Shown here: piece by piece, positions 1-6,772 of the stretch
Position numbering within the stretch: the first letter of the stretch is position 1
Layout of the letters: every line of letters begins with the position of its first letter
Assembly: GCA_045632125.1 (NCBI GenBank)
Contig: JAZQWC010000040.1
Coordinates: forward strand, 1-8,540
Source: CALWPV01 sp045632125
GTDB lineage: Bacteria > Bacillota > Clostridia > Lachnospirales > Bianqueaceae
Direction: 5' to 3'
DNA: 8,540 nt
The notes under the pieces: model-generated
The model's input: only the letters and a program-made list of their open reading frames with translations
Database searches by the model: none
What the model was told of the DNA's origin: nothing
Translations under genes and position numbers: made by a program

Positions 1-2
1 TT

Positions 3-476
3 CGAAAAGCGACACTAGCGGATGTGGAGGCGATCACCGCCTTGGAGGCAGCTTGTTTTCCGGCGGCAGAGGCAGCGCCCCGTGCGTCCTTTCAAAAAAG
101 ATTGGAAGTTTTTGCCGATCGGTTCTGGCTCCTGTGGGATGGTGACCGGTTGGTGAGCATGGTCAACGGAATGGTCACGGAGCAGGAAGAACTGGTGGAC
201 GAGATGTTTGCGAATGCATCGATGCATCAGGAGAATGGCCCGTGGCAGATGATCTTTGGTGTGGCCACCCATCCGGACTACCAGCGCCGAGGCCTGGCAG
301 CGCAGGTGCTGCAGCGGGCGATCGACGACTGCAAAGCCGAGGGCCGCAAGGGCCTGATCTTGACCTGTAAAGAACAAAAGCTGCATTATTATGCAAAGTT
401 TGGTTTTGTCAACCAGGGCGTATCCGTGTCGGAACACGGCGGCGCTCTGTGGTATCAAATGAAGTTGGAGTTTTAA
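3..476 (+). CDS. GNAT family N-acetyltransferase (5' end outside window)
   Basis: Probable cytoplasmic acetyl-CoA-dependent N-acetyltransferase; the substrate cannot be read from the sequence. The acetyl-CoA-binding motif A is clear: GVATHPDYQRRGLAAQVL, with the Q/R-x-x-G-x-A pyrophosphate loop as QRRGLA at about 282-299. Motif B, LHYYAKFGFVNQG, follows near 381-419. A GTG at 24 could be a start, but no ribosome site precedes it. The frame stays open to position 3 and reads RKATLADVEAITALEAACFP, which is the normal first strand and helix of a GNAT (R-x-A-T-x-x-D). I therefore infer that the true start lies just left of the window and only a few residues are missing. The gene ends one base before the next ATG, so the two genes are almost certainly one operon. 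The fold is certain; the substrate is unknown. Confidence 0.88.
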   Translation, partial: RKATLADVEAITALEAACFPAAEAAPRASFQKRLEVFADRFWLLWDGDRLVSMVNGMVTEQEELVDEMFANASMHQENGPWQMIFGVATHPDYQRRGLAAQVLQRAIDDCKAEGRKGLILTCKEQKLHYYAKFGFVNQGVSVSEHGGALWYQMKLEF

Positions 477-477
477 T

Positions 478-1338
478 ATGAGTCGGTTTCTTCAGGATTT
501 TGAGTCGTTCATTCGTGAACGCAATTTGAATGTGTTTCGGGTGACCGAAATTTGCGACGGTAAGAGTGAGTCGGTGTCCATTCGGGCGGCCAACCCCTGC
601 CAGGATTCCTATTCCGTGGCCAAGGCCTTTGTGGTAACGGCGGTGGGCTTCCTCCATGACCGCGGTCTGGTGGATTTGTCGGAGCGTTTTGTGGATATCT
701 TTGCGGATCAGCTGCCTAAAAATATGGATCCCCGTTGGGGAAAAACGACGCTGCATCATGCCTTGACCCATCAATTGGGGCTCCCGGGCGGTTTCTTGGA
801 TATCGATGTGTATAATGTGTATGACTATGGTCTGGATCTGCTGCAGGCGACGCTTAAGGAGCCTCTAAAAGTGGAGCCCGGAACGGAGTTTTGTTATACC
901 GATGCGGCCTTTTATCTGTTGGCCCGGGTCGTGGAACAAAAGAGTGGGGAAGCGCTGGATACTTTTTTGTGGCGAGAACTTTTGGCGAAGCTTTCAGTAC
1001 GGGAAGCGGCCTGGAGCCGCTGTCCGATGGGATATGTACTGGGGGCAACCGGCTTGTATATTCGTGCGGAAGACATGGCCAAATTGGGTCAGCTATATCT
1101 GCAGGACGGCCTGTGGGAAGGCGAGAGAATTCTTTCGAAGGCTTGGTGTGATCGGGTACGGGAGAGCGGCTATGAATTGAAGCCGATTCGAAAAGAAAGC
1201 ACAGCCTATGGTAAGGGCGGTATGTGCGGACAGAACCTGTTGATCCTTCCGGAAAGCAGACGGGTCGTGGCTTGGCATGCCTTTGATAAAGCCTGTAATC
1301 CGGCGATGACAGAGTTTGTACTTCAATATGGAGCGTGA
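478..1338 (+). CDS. Serine hydrolase, class C beta-lactamase / penicillin-binding-protein fold
   Basis: A 286-residue serine hydrolase of the beta-lactamase-related family (Pfam Beta-lactamase, COG1680 type). The catalytic SxxK motif is S46-V-A-K49 in YSVAKAFVVTAVG. The supporting LHHALTHQLGLPGG at about 92-105 matches the family's 'LLtHtSGLP'. The second motif is Y140-T-D142, where most members have Y-x-N. GATGLYIRAEDMAKLGQLYL at about 189-208 matches the family's 'GGl.st..D.a.fg.l'. The third motif region is probably around G245-KGGMCGQ252. There is no signal peptide or membrane anchor, so the enzyme should be cytoplasmic, unlike true beta-lactamases and PBPs; esterase, amidase or peptidase activity is more likely than drug resistance. 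The ATG starts one base after the acetyltransferase stop, with TTGGAG at 465-470 as ribosome site inside the upstream gene. No terminator follows before the tRNA promoter. Confidence 0.88.
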   Translation: MSRFLQDFESFIRERNLNVFRVTEICDGKSESVSIRAANPCQDSYSVAKAFVVTAVGFLHDRGLVDLSERFVDIFADQLPKNMDPRWGKTTLHHALTHQLGLPGGFLDIDVYNVYDYGLDLLQATLKEPLKVEPGTEFCYTDAAFYLLARVVEQKSGEALDTFLWRELLAKLSVREAAWSRCPMGYVLGATGLYIRAEDMAKLGQLYLQDGLWEGERILSKAWCDRVRESGYELKPIRKESTAYGKGGMCGQNLLILPESRRVVAWHAFDKACNPAMTEFVLQYGA

Positions 1339-1358
1339 AAACTGTCGGAAAGTCGTGC

Positions 1359-1387
1359 TTGCAATTCCATAGGATTCAGGGTATAAT
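1359..1387 (+). promoter_or_regulatory. Sigma-A promoter of the tRNA-Gly gene
   Basis: A -35 box TTGCAA (1359-1364) and a perfect -10 box TATAAT (1382-1387) lie exactly 17 bases apart. Transcription would start near 1394, about 24 bases before the mature tRNA. It begins only 20 bases after the serine hydrolase stop, with no hairpin between them, so transcripts of the upstream operon may also run through the tRNA. Confidence 0.85.
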
Positions 1388-1417
1388 AACTTCACTCAGA
1401 AAACAATAAGAGTGTAC

Positions 1418-1488
1418 GCAGGATTGGTATATCGGTATTACGTCAGCTTCCCAAGCTGAATAGGCGGGTTCGACTCCCGTATCCTGCT
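1418..1488 (+). tRNA. tRNA-Gly, anticodon CCC
   Basis: A complete cloverleaf can be folded by hand. The acceptor stem GCAGGAT (1418-1424) pairs perfectly with ATCCTGC (1481-1487). The D stem GTA/TAC (1427-1429 with 1439-1441) has a loop containing GG. The anticodon stem TCAGC/GCTGA (1443-1447 with 1455-1459) carries the loop TTCCCAA, with anticodon CCC at 1450-1452. The variable loop is 4 bases. The T stem GCGGG/CCCGT (1464-1468 with 1476-1480) holds TTCGACT. The discriminator base is T1488; U73 together with C35 and C36 are the known bacterial glycine identity elements. The 3' CCA is not encoded (TTA follows). It reads GGG codons. It is a single gene with its own promoter and terminator. Confidence 0.95.
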
Positions 1489-1493
1489 TAAGG

Positions 1494-1518
1494 AAGTTCG
1501 CCAAAGGCGAACTTTTTT
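1494..1518 (+). terminator. Intrinsic terminator after tRNA-Gly
   Basis: A 9-bp perfect stem, AAGTTCGCC (1494-1502) with GGCGAACTT (1506-1514), has an AAA loop and continues into a run of six T (1513-1518). It closes the tRNA transcript and probably that of the serine hydrolase operon. The next gene starts only 29 bases downstream, which leaves no room for a promoter of its own. Confidence 0.92.
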
Positions 1519-1547
1519 GTTGATAAATGAAAGAGGAATTGAAAAAT

Positions 1548-2495
1548 ATGGATGCATTTCTGATTATGCTCAAAAATGTTGCAATTTTTGTACTGCTTGC
1601 GATTCCGGGATATTTGCTGGTAAAGACGAAAACCATAAAGGCCGGTGATTCCGGGGTATTGTCCACGGTGTTAACTTGGCTGGGTATGCCCTTTTTGATC
1701 TTATCCGGAACACTTACGATCGATTTTAATGGAGATTTTATTCGGTCGTTGCTGATCATTGGGGCGATGGGCGTTGGATTTAATGGATTGATGATCGTTC
1801 TTTCTGCCTGGCTAACTAAAACAGCGGATCGGAAAAAGCGTGGCATGATGCGGTTTGCCATGGCCTATACCAACAGTGGATTCCTAGGAATTCCGTTGGC
1901 TACGGCGGTATTTGGCAGCCAGTCGCGAATCGTGATCTACATAATTGTACTGAATATCATTTCAAACCTGTTTTTGTTTACGGTGGGTGTCTATTTGATA
2001 TCCGGTGATAAGAGTCACATTCAAATTAAGAAGGCGGTGCTGAATCCGGTACTGATCGCTTTTGTACTGGGTATTGTTCTGAATTTGAGCGGCGCAGTGG
2101 AAAGTGTGCCGGAAATTCTGACCTTCTCCGATTATTTTAAACCCATTGTTACCCCCATCGCTATGACGGTGCTGGGCGTCAAATTGGGAACCGTAAAGCT
2201 GGCGTCTTTATTTACTCGGGCTTGCATGTATTACACCTCCTTCATTCGCTTGGTGGTGTTTCCCGCCTTGGCGGTGGCGCTTTTGTGGCTGATCGGCTGT
2301 GTGATCCCGGTGGATACCGACATGCTGCTGGGTATGTGGATCGGTTTCGCCTGTCCGACGGCGGCGATGGCAACGGCTTTGAGTGAAAAGTATGAGGGCG
2401 ATACAGAAAATGCGGTGATTTATACGCTGGGAACCACGATCCTGTCGGTGGTTACGATCCCGGTTCTGTATTGGGCCTTACTAGCATTGGTATAA
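1548..2495 (+). CDS. AEC (auxin efflux carrier) family permease
   Basis: A 315-residue integral membrane transporter of the AEC family. Bacterial members move organic acids such as malate or malonate, or amino-acid-like compounds; the substrate here cannot be told. Hydrophobic segments run the full length, matching the family's ten-helix plan. Family signatures visible are LGMPFLILSGTLTIDF (about 45-60), NSGFLGIPLATAVFG (about 109-123), TPIAMTVLGVKLG (about 202-214) and ACPTAAMATALSEKYEGD (about 268-285). I chose the ATG at 1548 because AGAGGA (1532-1537) sits before it. An in-frame ATG at 1527 has only the terminator T-run upstream. The length fits the family (about 310). It is followed 21 bases later by an MFS gene, so the two are probably co-transcribed. 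No promoter is visible between the tRNA terminator and this start. Confidence 0.9.
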   Translation: MDAFLIMLKNVAIFVLLAIPGYLLVKTKTIKAGDSGVLSTVLTWLGMPFLILSGTLTIDFNGDFIRSLLIIGAMGVGFNGLMIVLSAWLTKTADRKKRGMMRFAMAYTNSGFLGIPLATAVFGSQSRIVIYIIVLNIISNLFLFTVGVYLISGDKSHIQIKKAVLNPVLIAFVLGIVLNLSGAVESVPEILTFSDYFKPIVTPIAMTVLGVKLGTVKLASLFTRACMYYTSFIRLVVFPALAVALLWLIGCVIPVDTDMLLGMWIGFACPTAAMATALSEKYEGDTENAVIYTLGTTILSVVTIPVLYWALLALV

Positions 2496-2516
2496 AAGAC
2501 AAAGGTGGTACATAAT

Positions 2517-3698
2517 TTGATTCAGTTAACAAAGAAAAAAGCACAGATCTTTTACACCTTGGTGCAGTGTTTTTATTGGTTGACCAATGGTTTTATGTAT
2601 AGTTTTGCAACGCTTTATTTGCAGGATCTTGGATTTAGTAACAGTAAGATCGGAATCTTTTTGGGCTGCGCCTATGGCGGTGCGGCGCTGATGCAGCCGA
2701 CGTTGGCGTCTTTTATTACTTCAAAAGGATTGCAGATCCGTACCAGTATGCGTGCCATGTATGCGTGGATTTTAGTAGTAGCCGGCATTGTTTTGGTCGT
2801 CCCCATGCCTCAGCTTGTAAAAGCGGTATTGTTGGTGCTGATCTTTTCCACGCAGTCGGCGGCGATTCCCTGTGTGAATACGCTGGTGAAAACCTTGGAA
2901 CAGGGAGGGGTACCGGTCAATTTCGGACGAGCCCGCGGTATTTCCTGTATTACCTATGCCATTGCAACGGTGATCATGGGACAGATCACGTTGGTAATTT
3001 TGCCAAAGTGGATCCCGGCTTTTTACACTGGTTCGGCCTTGGGTATGGTAATTTTGATGAGTGTATGTCAGGTGCCCCATGTTCGATTTGAGGAGACGAC
3101 GGAAAAGAAGAAAGAAAAGGGAGCTAGGCTGCTGAAAAACAGTAAGTTTGTGCAATTCCTTGTGGGAGCCGGTTGTTTTTATTTGGGTCTGGTCTTGCTG
3201 GAAGGCTTCATGCTGCAGATCATGCAGAATGTACAGGGTACCAGCGCCGATATGAGCTTGGCTTTATCTATTGGTTCCATTGCTGAGTTGCTGGCGTTGT
3301 TTTTCTATCTGCATCTTCGTAAATGGTTTGGATATAGAAAGATGCTGTTGTTTGCCGGTTGGGCCTGGGTGCTTCGTTATGGAATCGTCATGATGGCGGC
3401 TTCACCTATGATGATCTTTGCTTCGCAGCTCATGCATTTTTGCACCTTTGCATTTTATACGCCCGCCAGTTTGGACTTTATGTCGGATGTGCTTCCGGCG
3501 AAGGATTTCTTAAAAGGACAGGCTCTTCTGGGAAGTATTTGTTCGGTGGGCAGCGTATTTGCAACATTTTTGGGTGGCATCTTACTGGATGTATTGGGTG
3601 TGACTGCAACGATCGGCTGCATCATTGGTGTTTCGGTGCTGGGCGCGATCTGTTTCACCTTGGCGGTACGCGGAAAACAAGAAGTTTCAAATGAATAA
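2517..3698 (+). CDS. MFS transporter (LacY / MFS_1-like group), TTG start
   Basis: A 393-residue major facilitator superfamily protein of the LacY/nucleoside-symporter-like group. Two six-helix halves are separated by a charged loop rich in K and E (about 191-210, EETTEKKKEKGARLLKNSK). GFMYSFATLYLQDLGFSNSKIGIFLG at the first helices and NFGRARGISCITYAIA (about 135-150) match the helix 2-3 and helix 4-5 regions of this group. Members import sugars or nucleosides with protons, but no substrate residue can be assigned here. The ribosome site AAAGGTGG (2501-2508) lies 8 bases before a TTG at 2517, which I take as the start. A GTG at 2505 falls inside that ribosome site and is unlikely. The gene is second in a pair with the AEC permease and is closed by a strong terminator. 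Confidence 0.9.
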   Translation: MIQLTKKKAQIFYTLVQCFYWLTNGFMYSFATLYLQDLGFSNSKIGIFLGCAYGGAALMQPTLASFITSKGLQIRTSMRAMYAWILVVAGIVLVVPMPQLVKAVLLVLIFSTQSAAIPCVNTLVKTLEQGGVPVNFGRARGISCITYAIATVIMGQITLVILPKWIPAFYTGSALGMVILMSVCQVPHVRFEETTEKKKEKGARLLKNSKFVQFLVGAGCFYLGLVLLEGFMLQIMQNVQGTSADMSLALSIGSIAELLALFFYLHLRKWFGYRKMLLFAGWAWVLRYGIVMMAASPMMIFASQLMHFCTFAFYTPASLDFMSDVLPAKDFLKGQALLGSICSVGSVFATFLGGILLDVLGVTATIGCIIGVSVLGAICFTLAVRGKQEVSNE

Positions 3699-3710
3699 AA
3701 GTCAATTCAT

Positions 3711-3744
3711 AAAGGCCGGAGCTTTGGAAAGCTTCGGCCTTTGT
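3711..3744. terminator. Bidirectional terminator between converging genes
   Basis: AAAGGCCGGAGCTTT (3711-3725) pairs with AAAGCTTCGGCCTTT (3728-3742) with a single G.T wobble, giving a stem of about 14 bp with a tight loop. Because the ends are AAA and TTT, it works as a T-tailed hairpin on both strands. It lies 12 bases after the MFS stop and 22 bases beyond the stop of the minus-strand hexosaminidase gene. Confidence 0.9.
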
Positions 3745-3764
3745 ATGTTTCGTGGTTGTAAAAT

Positions 3765-5633
3765 TTAGATGCTGATGTTGGGAGTGGCGATGCGGGAAAA
3801 AGCAGGGAAGCCGCTCAGGTCTTTGTTGAGACGAACCTCTTCCAAAGAATCGATCTGCGCATCTTCGCCCTTTAAATAACGATTTAAAAGAAGGATCGCA
3901 GTGTCGCAGCGAGCAACCACTCCGGCGTAGCGGTAATCCAGATGGCACCAACCGATCATGGTACGTTCCAACATCCATAGTGAGCGGTGCAGTTGGGCAA
4001 GGTCTGTGGTCTTTTCTTTCAGGGCCGGCAGCAGGTCATTGGCAATGTGAGCGAGGATCTTCGAATCCTTGTTTCGATAAGCCGGTATCAGCTGTTCGGC
4101 GATTTTTGTTTTGAGAGCCAGATAGGAGAAAATGGATTCTGCAAAACGATACAGATCCGTCCAGTCGTCCTCCACATCGATGTGCATCTTCTGTTCACAG
4201 GCTGCATAATGAACACTCATGGGTTTTTCGAAGAGTTTGCTGTCATACAAACCTTCCAGAATATCCTGCCAGAACAGTGCTTTGCCATAGAAGCGGTCAT
4301 TGAAGTTCGGATAGGTATCCTCCGGAGCAAAGGAGTTGTGATATAAACTCATCGTATAGAAGGCATCGTAATCACCGCCGGTGGTAATGGCAAAACGAGA
4401 ACGAAGTTTTTCGTTGGAAGGAGAAGGATCGAAACAGTTCTCGGCAAAGAAGGAAAGACCAAACAAGTTGGCAAAAAGAGGACATTCCGCATTATCATTA
4501 AACCAAATGGTTGCCATGGCTTCACGTACGTTATTCTTGCGACAGGCATCCAGAGAAAAGCGGGTGGCTTCCATCGTATAATTATGCTCCGGAAAATGCC
4601 CGGCCCAGCTCCATAAGCCGCCACCGAAAATGATCTTTCGGCCAAGACGATTGCATTTTTCAAGCAGGATCGAATCGGTGCCGGGGGCCTCACCATAGTG
4701 CCAGAATACCAGTTCAATATCCTCGGGGATCTTTTCGATATCTTCTTCGGTAAATTCGATGGTGGTGTCGTAGTAACCACCGCTGGCACTCTTGTTGCGG
4801 AAGTACATATCGGCCCACATCATGGCTGTCAAATCGTATTTATGTACAATGGGCATTAAACGGGCCATGTATTCATTGAAGATGTCAAAGGGTTCCACAT
4901 AACCATGCTTGGTTAAAAATGCGCCGCGGCCCATGTTCCAGGCTTCATCCATACCGATATGAATCCGTTTGGTGCGCAGACACTGAGAGGAAATGCGGAT
5001 GATTTCTTCCACTAGGGAAAAGGTTTTTTCTTCGCGGGCCATCATAACACTGTCGGTATCCTTCATAGGGGCAGCTTCCGGCCAGATGAGATACTTTTCC
5101 ATATGGCCGTAACACTGGATACAGGGCAGGATCTCAATGCCATAGACAAAGGCATAATCATCCAAGGCCCGCAGATCGGCCGGTGTGTAGCGTCCGCGCA
5201 TATAACCAAAGTATTGGTAATTTTCCAGTTTGAGGGTATCTTCCATGTACATCAGCAAGGAATCATAGCCCATAATGGCTAGATGATCCAACAGTCGATA
5301 GAGAGCAGAAAGGGTGGGAACCGCATTGCGGGAGGTATCTACCATGGTGGAAAGACCGGTGAAATAAGTATCTTCGAGAATCGAAAATTCCGATTCATGG
5401 AAGGCATGTTCTACCAGAAGTGCCAGTTCACGGAAGAAAAGATTCTTTCGGGTGTAGCAGATCGTGGCAACACCATTTTGGAGAGAAACTGAATTTTGAT
5501 CGCCGAGAACGGCGGAAACGGAAATTCCATCGCTGCCGATGGTGAAGGGCAGGATCGAGGTTAGACGCTGAATACCGGTAAGCAGTGAAGGATCAACATC
5601 AAAAGAAAATACAAGTTTTGCAGAATAGTTCAT
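3765..5633 (-). CDS. GH20-type exo-beta-N-acetylhexosaminidase, intracellular
   Basis: A 622-residue glycoside hydrolase of family GH20 type, expected to release terminal beta-GlcNAc and/or GalNAc by substrate-assisted catalysis. The catalytic Asp-Glu pair is D229-E230 in RIHIGMDEAWNMGRG, the equivalent of the family's H-x-G-G-D-E. Before it come STMVDTSRNAVPTLSALYRLLD (about 95-116) and the barrel strand PCIQCYGHMEKY (about 170-181). WSWAGH (about 341-346) and the region up to NDNAECP supply likely aromatic and acidic subsite residues. An N-terminal beta domain (about 1-85) and a helical C-terminal part (about 400-622) flank the TIM barrel. No signal peptide is visible, so it should act on imported oligosaccharides. 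The ATG at 5633 has a strong site, CGGAGGAA, upstream; longer starts would overlap its promoter. It is divergent from the isomerase gene. The exact linkage specificity is not readable. Confidence 0.85.
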   Translation of the reverse strand: MNYSAKLVFSFDVDPSLLTGIQRLTSILPFTIGSDGISVSAVLGDQNSVSLQNGVATICYTRKNLFFRELALLVEHAFHESEFSILEDTYFTGLSTMVDTSRNAVPTLSALYRLLDHLAIMGYDSLLMYMEDTLKLENYQYFGYMRGRYTPADLRALDDYAFVYGIEILPCIQCYGHMEKYLIWPEAAPMKDTDSVMMAREEKTFSLVEEIIRISSQCLRTKRIHIGMDEAWNMGRGAFLTKHGYVEPFDIFNEYMARLMPIVHKYDLTAMMWADMYFRNKSASGGYYDTTIEFTEEDIEKIPEDIELVFWHYGEAPGTDSILLEKCNRLGRKIIFGGGLWSWAGHFPEHNYTMEATRFSLDACRKNNVREAMATIWFNDNAECPLFANLFGLSFFAENCFDPSPSNEKLRSRFAITTGGDYDAFYTMSLYHNSFAPEDTYPNFNDRFYGKALFWQDILEGLYDSKLFEKPMSVHYAACEQKMHIDVEDDWTDLYRFAESIFSYLALKTKIAEQLIPAYRNKDSKILAHIANDLLPALKEKTTDLAQLHRSLWMLERTMIGWCHLDYRYAGVVARCDTAILLLNRYLKGEDAQIDSLEEVRLNKDLSGFPAFSRIATPNISI

Positions 5634-5676
5634 GGCAGTTCCTCCGTAGGTGTGAAAAGCATAGAATTGTATAATC

Positions 5677-5705
5677 TTTATAGCATGCTCCTTTTTTCCT
5701 GTCAA
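5677..5705 (-). promoter_or_regulatory. Promoter of the GH20 hexosaminidase gene
   Basis: On the minus strand, a perfect -35 box TTGACA (5705-5700) is followed after 17 bases by TATAAA (5682-5677), with an extended -10 TG (TGC before the box). Transcription would start near 5670, about 37 bases before the start codon at 5633. The -35 box sits in the centre of an inverted repeat. Confidence 0.85.
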
Positions 5706-5728
5706 GGAAAAGCAGGAAAAACCAGGAA
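5694..5728. promoter_or_regulatory. Possible operator: inverted repeat plus GGAAAA direct repeats
   Basis: TTTTCC (5694-5699) and GGAAAA (5706-5711) form a perfect 6-bp inverted repeat around TGTCAA, which is the -35 box of the minus-strand promoter. The GGAAAA half recurs at 5715-5720 and, shortened to GGAA, at 5725-5728, at 9- to 10-base steps, one helix turn apart. The block ends just before the -35 box of the plus-strand promoter. This is a plausible binding site for a regulator of both divergent genes. That is inference only, because short A-rich repeats can arise by chance. Confidence 0.4.
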
Positions 5729-5733
5729 GCGGC

Positions 5734-5762
5734 TTGAAGAATCGCTGTACCTTTGTTATAAT
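5734..5762 (+). promoter_or_regulatory. Promoter of the sugar isomerase gene
   Basis: TTGAAG (5734-5739) and a perfect TATAAT (5757-5762) are 17 bases apart, with an extended -10 TG at 5754-5755. Transcription would start near 5769, giving a leader of about 27 bases that ends in the ribosome site GGAGG (5785-5789). The bases 5732-5750 are repeated nearly exactly in the promoter at 6744. Confidence 0.87.
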
Positions 5763-5795
5763 GGGAAAAATTAAACATATTCTCGGAGGTGCTCT

Positions 5796-6650
5796 ATGTA
5801 TCCTTTTTCTGTTGGTGTTATGATCAGTAATTATCGACTTCCTTTTAAAGAGGCGGTTGAAAAAGCATCCAGATTGAAATTAGATGGAATTCAGTTAGCC
5901 GGAACCCGTGAAGGTCATGAATTTTATCCGGGTGTGATGACTCCGGATAAAATTGCCGAATTGAAGAATTATTTAAAAGAGAAAAATTTGATCTTGAGTG
6001 CGGTATGCGGCGAGCAGATGCTGGGTTTCTTTAATCGTGAGACCAATCCTCAGCTCATCGAAAATTCCAAACGTATTTTGGATATGGCGAAAGAACTGGA
6101 CTGCAATATTGTAACCACACATATCGGTGTAATTCCCGAGGATACCACCACCGAACGCTTTAAGATCATGCAGGAAGCTTGTTATGAGCTGGCTACCTAT
6201 GCGGATTCCATGGGTTCCCATTTTGCGATCGAAACCGGTCCTGAAAAATCTCCGATTTTGAAAACCTTCTTGGATTCTTTGGGTTCAAAGGGTGTTGCTG
6301 TTAATCTGGATCCCGGTAATCTGGTAATGTGTGCCGGTGACAATGCGGTGGAAGCGGTATATAATTTGAAAGATTACATCGTGCATACCCATGCTAAAGA
6401 TGGTCGTCAGCTGAAAGAAGAGGATCTGGAGCATCTGTATGCGACGGCTGCTGCAGAGCAGTATCATGGCGTATTTTTGGAAGAGCTTCGTTTAGGTGAA
6501 GGTAAAGTAAATTATCCTGCTTATCTGGCAGCGCTGAATGACATCGGATACAAGGGGTTCTTGACCATCGAACGTGAAATTTCCGATGCACCGGCGGATG
6601 ATATTGCTTACGGCGCCGGCTATTTGCGCGCGCTGATCGCGACCAATTAA
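5796..6650 (+). CDS. Sugar phosphate isomerase/epimerase family protein (xylose-isomerase-like TIM barrel)
   Basis: A 284-residue protein of the AP_endonuc_2 / xylose-isomerase-like TIM-barrel family, which mostly holds metal-dependent sugar or cyclitol isomerases, epimerases and dehydratases. The expected metal site can be traced: E146 in FAIETGPE, D172 in VNLDPGN, H199 in VHTHAKDG and E259 in LTIERE, with H109 in VTTHIG as a further active-site candidate. The start has GGAGG 6 bases before the ATG. It is cytoplasmic, with no signal peptide. It stands as a single-gene unit with its own promoter and terminator, divergent from the hexosaminidase and upstream of two URO-D-like genes. This points to carbohydrate breakdown, perhaps acting on the released sugar or its oxidised form. 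The exact substrate is not determinable, and family members vary widely. Confidence 0.87.
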   Translation: MYPFSVGVMISNYRLPFKEAVEKASRLKLDGIQLAGTREGHEFYPGVMTPDKIAELKNYLKEKNLILSAVCGEQMLGFFNRETNPQLIENSKRILDMAKELDCNIVTTHIGVIPEDTTTERFKIMQEACYELATYADSMGSHFAIETGPEKSPILKTFLDSLGSKGVAVNLDPGNLVMCAGDNAVEAVYNLKDYIVHTHAKDGRQLKEEDLEHLYATAAAEQYHGVFLEELRLGEGKVNYPAYLAALNDIGYKGFLTIEREISDAPADDIAYGAGYLRALIATN

Positions 6651-6689
6651 GAAACGTAGCGAACAATGGATCATAGTGTTAGGAAAATC

Positions 6690-6720
6690 AAAAGCATCTG
6701 ATTGAGTTCAGATGCTTTTT
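6690..6720 (+). terminator. Intrinsic terminator after the isomerase gene
   Basis: AAAAGCATCTGA (6690-6701) pairs perfectly over 12 bp with TCAGATGCTTTT (6708-6719), with a 6-base loop and a T-run at 6716-6720. It lies about 40 bases after the stop and separates this gene from the URO-D-like gene downstream. Confidence 0.93.
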
Positions 6721-6743
6721 GAGGTTTACACGTGGTTCGAAGG

Positions 6744-6772
6744 TTGAAAAATCGATGTACTCATGATAAGAT
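6744..6772 (+). promoter_or_regulatory. Promoter of the first URO-D-like gene
   Basis: TTGAAA (6744-6749) is followed after 17 bases by TAAGAT (6767-6772), a 4-of-6 match to the -10 consensus helped by a TG at 6764-6765. Transcription would start near 6779, about 33 bases before the ATG. Bases 6742-6760 match the promoter at 5734 at 16 of 19 positions in the same register. Confidence 0.75.

Noticed and set aside
15..774. Open frames on the minus strand opposite the acetyltransferase and serine hydrolase (15-458 and 409-774)
   Set aside because: They lie opposite genes with clear family motifs, show no recognisable domain and have no credible ribosome sites; they are shadows of the coding strand.
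1465..1490. tRNA 3' end as an integration (att) site
   Set aside because: No second copy of this sequence and no integrase or phage-like gene is visible in the window.
1376..1861. Minus-strand open frame spanning the tRNA-Gly gene
   Set aside because: It runs through a well-folded tRNA, its promoter and terminator and the start of a transporter gene, so it cannot be a real gene.
5634..5705. Longer hexosaminidase start at 5705
   Set aside because: It would place the first codons over the promoter's -35 and -10 boxes. The ATG at 5633 has a strong GGAGG site and begins the natural domain.
5763..5795. Riboswitch or T-box leader before the isomerase gene
   Set aside because: The leader is only about 27 bases and has no structure. 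The leader before 6812 is similarly short.
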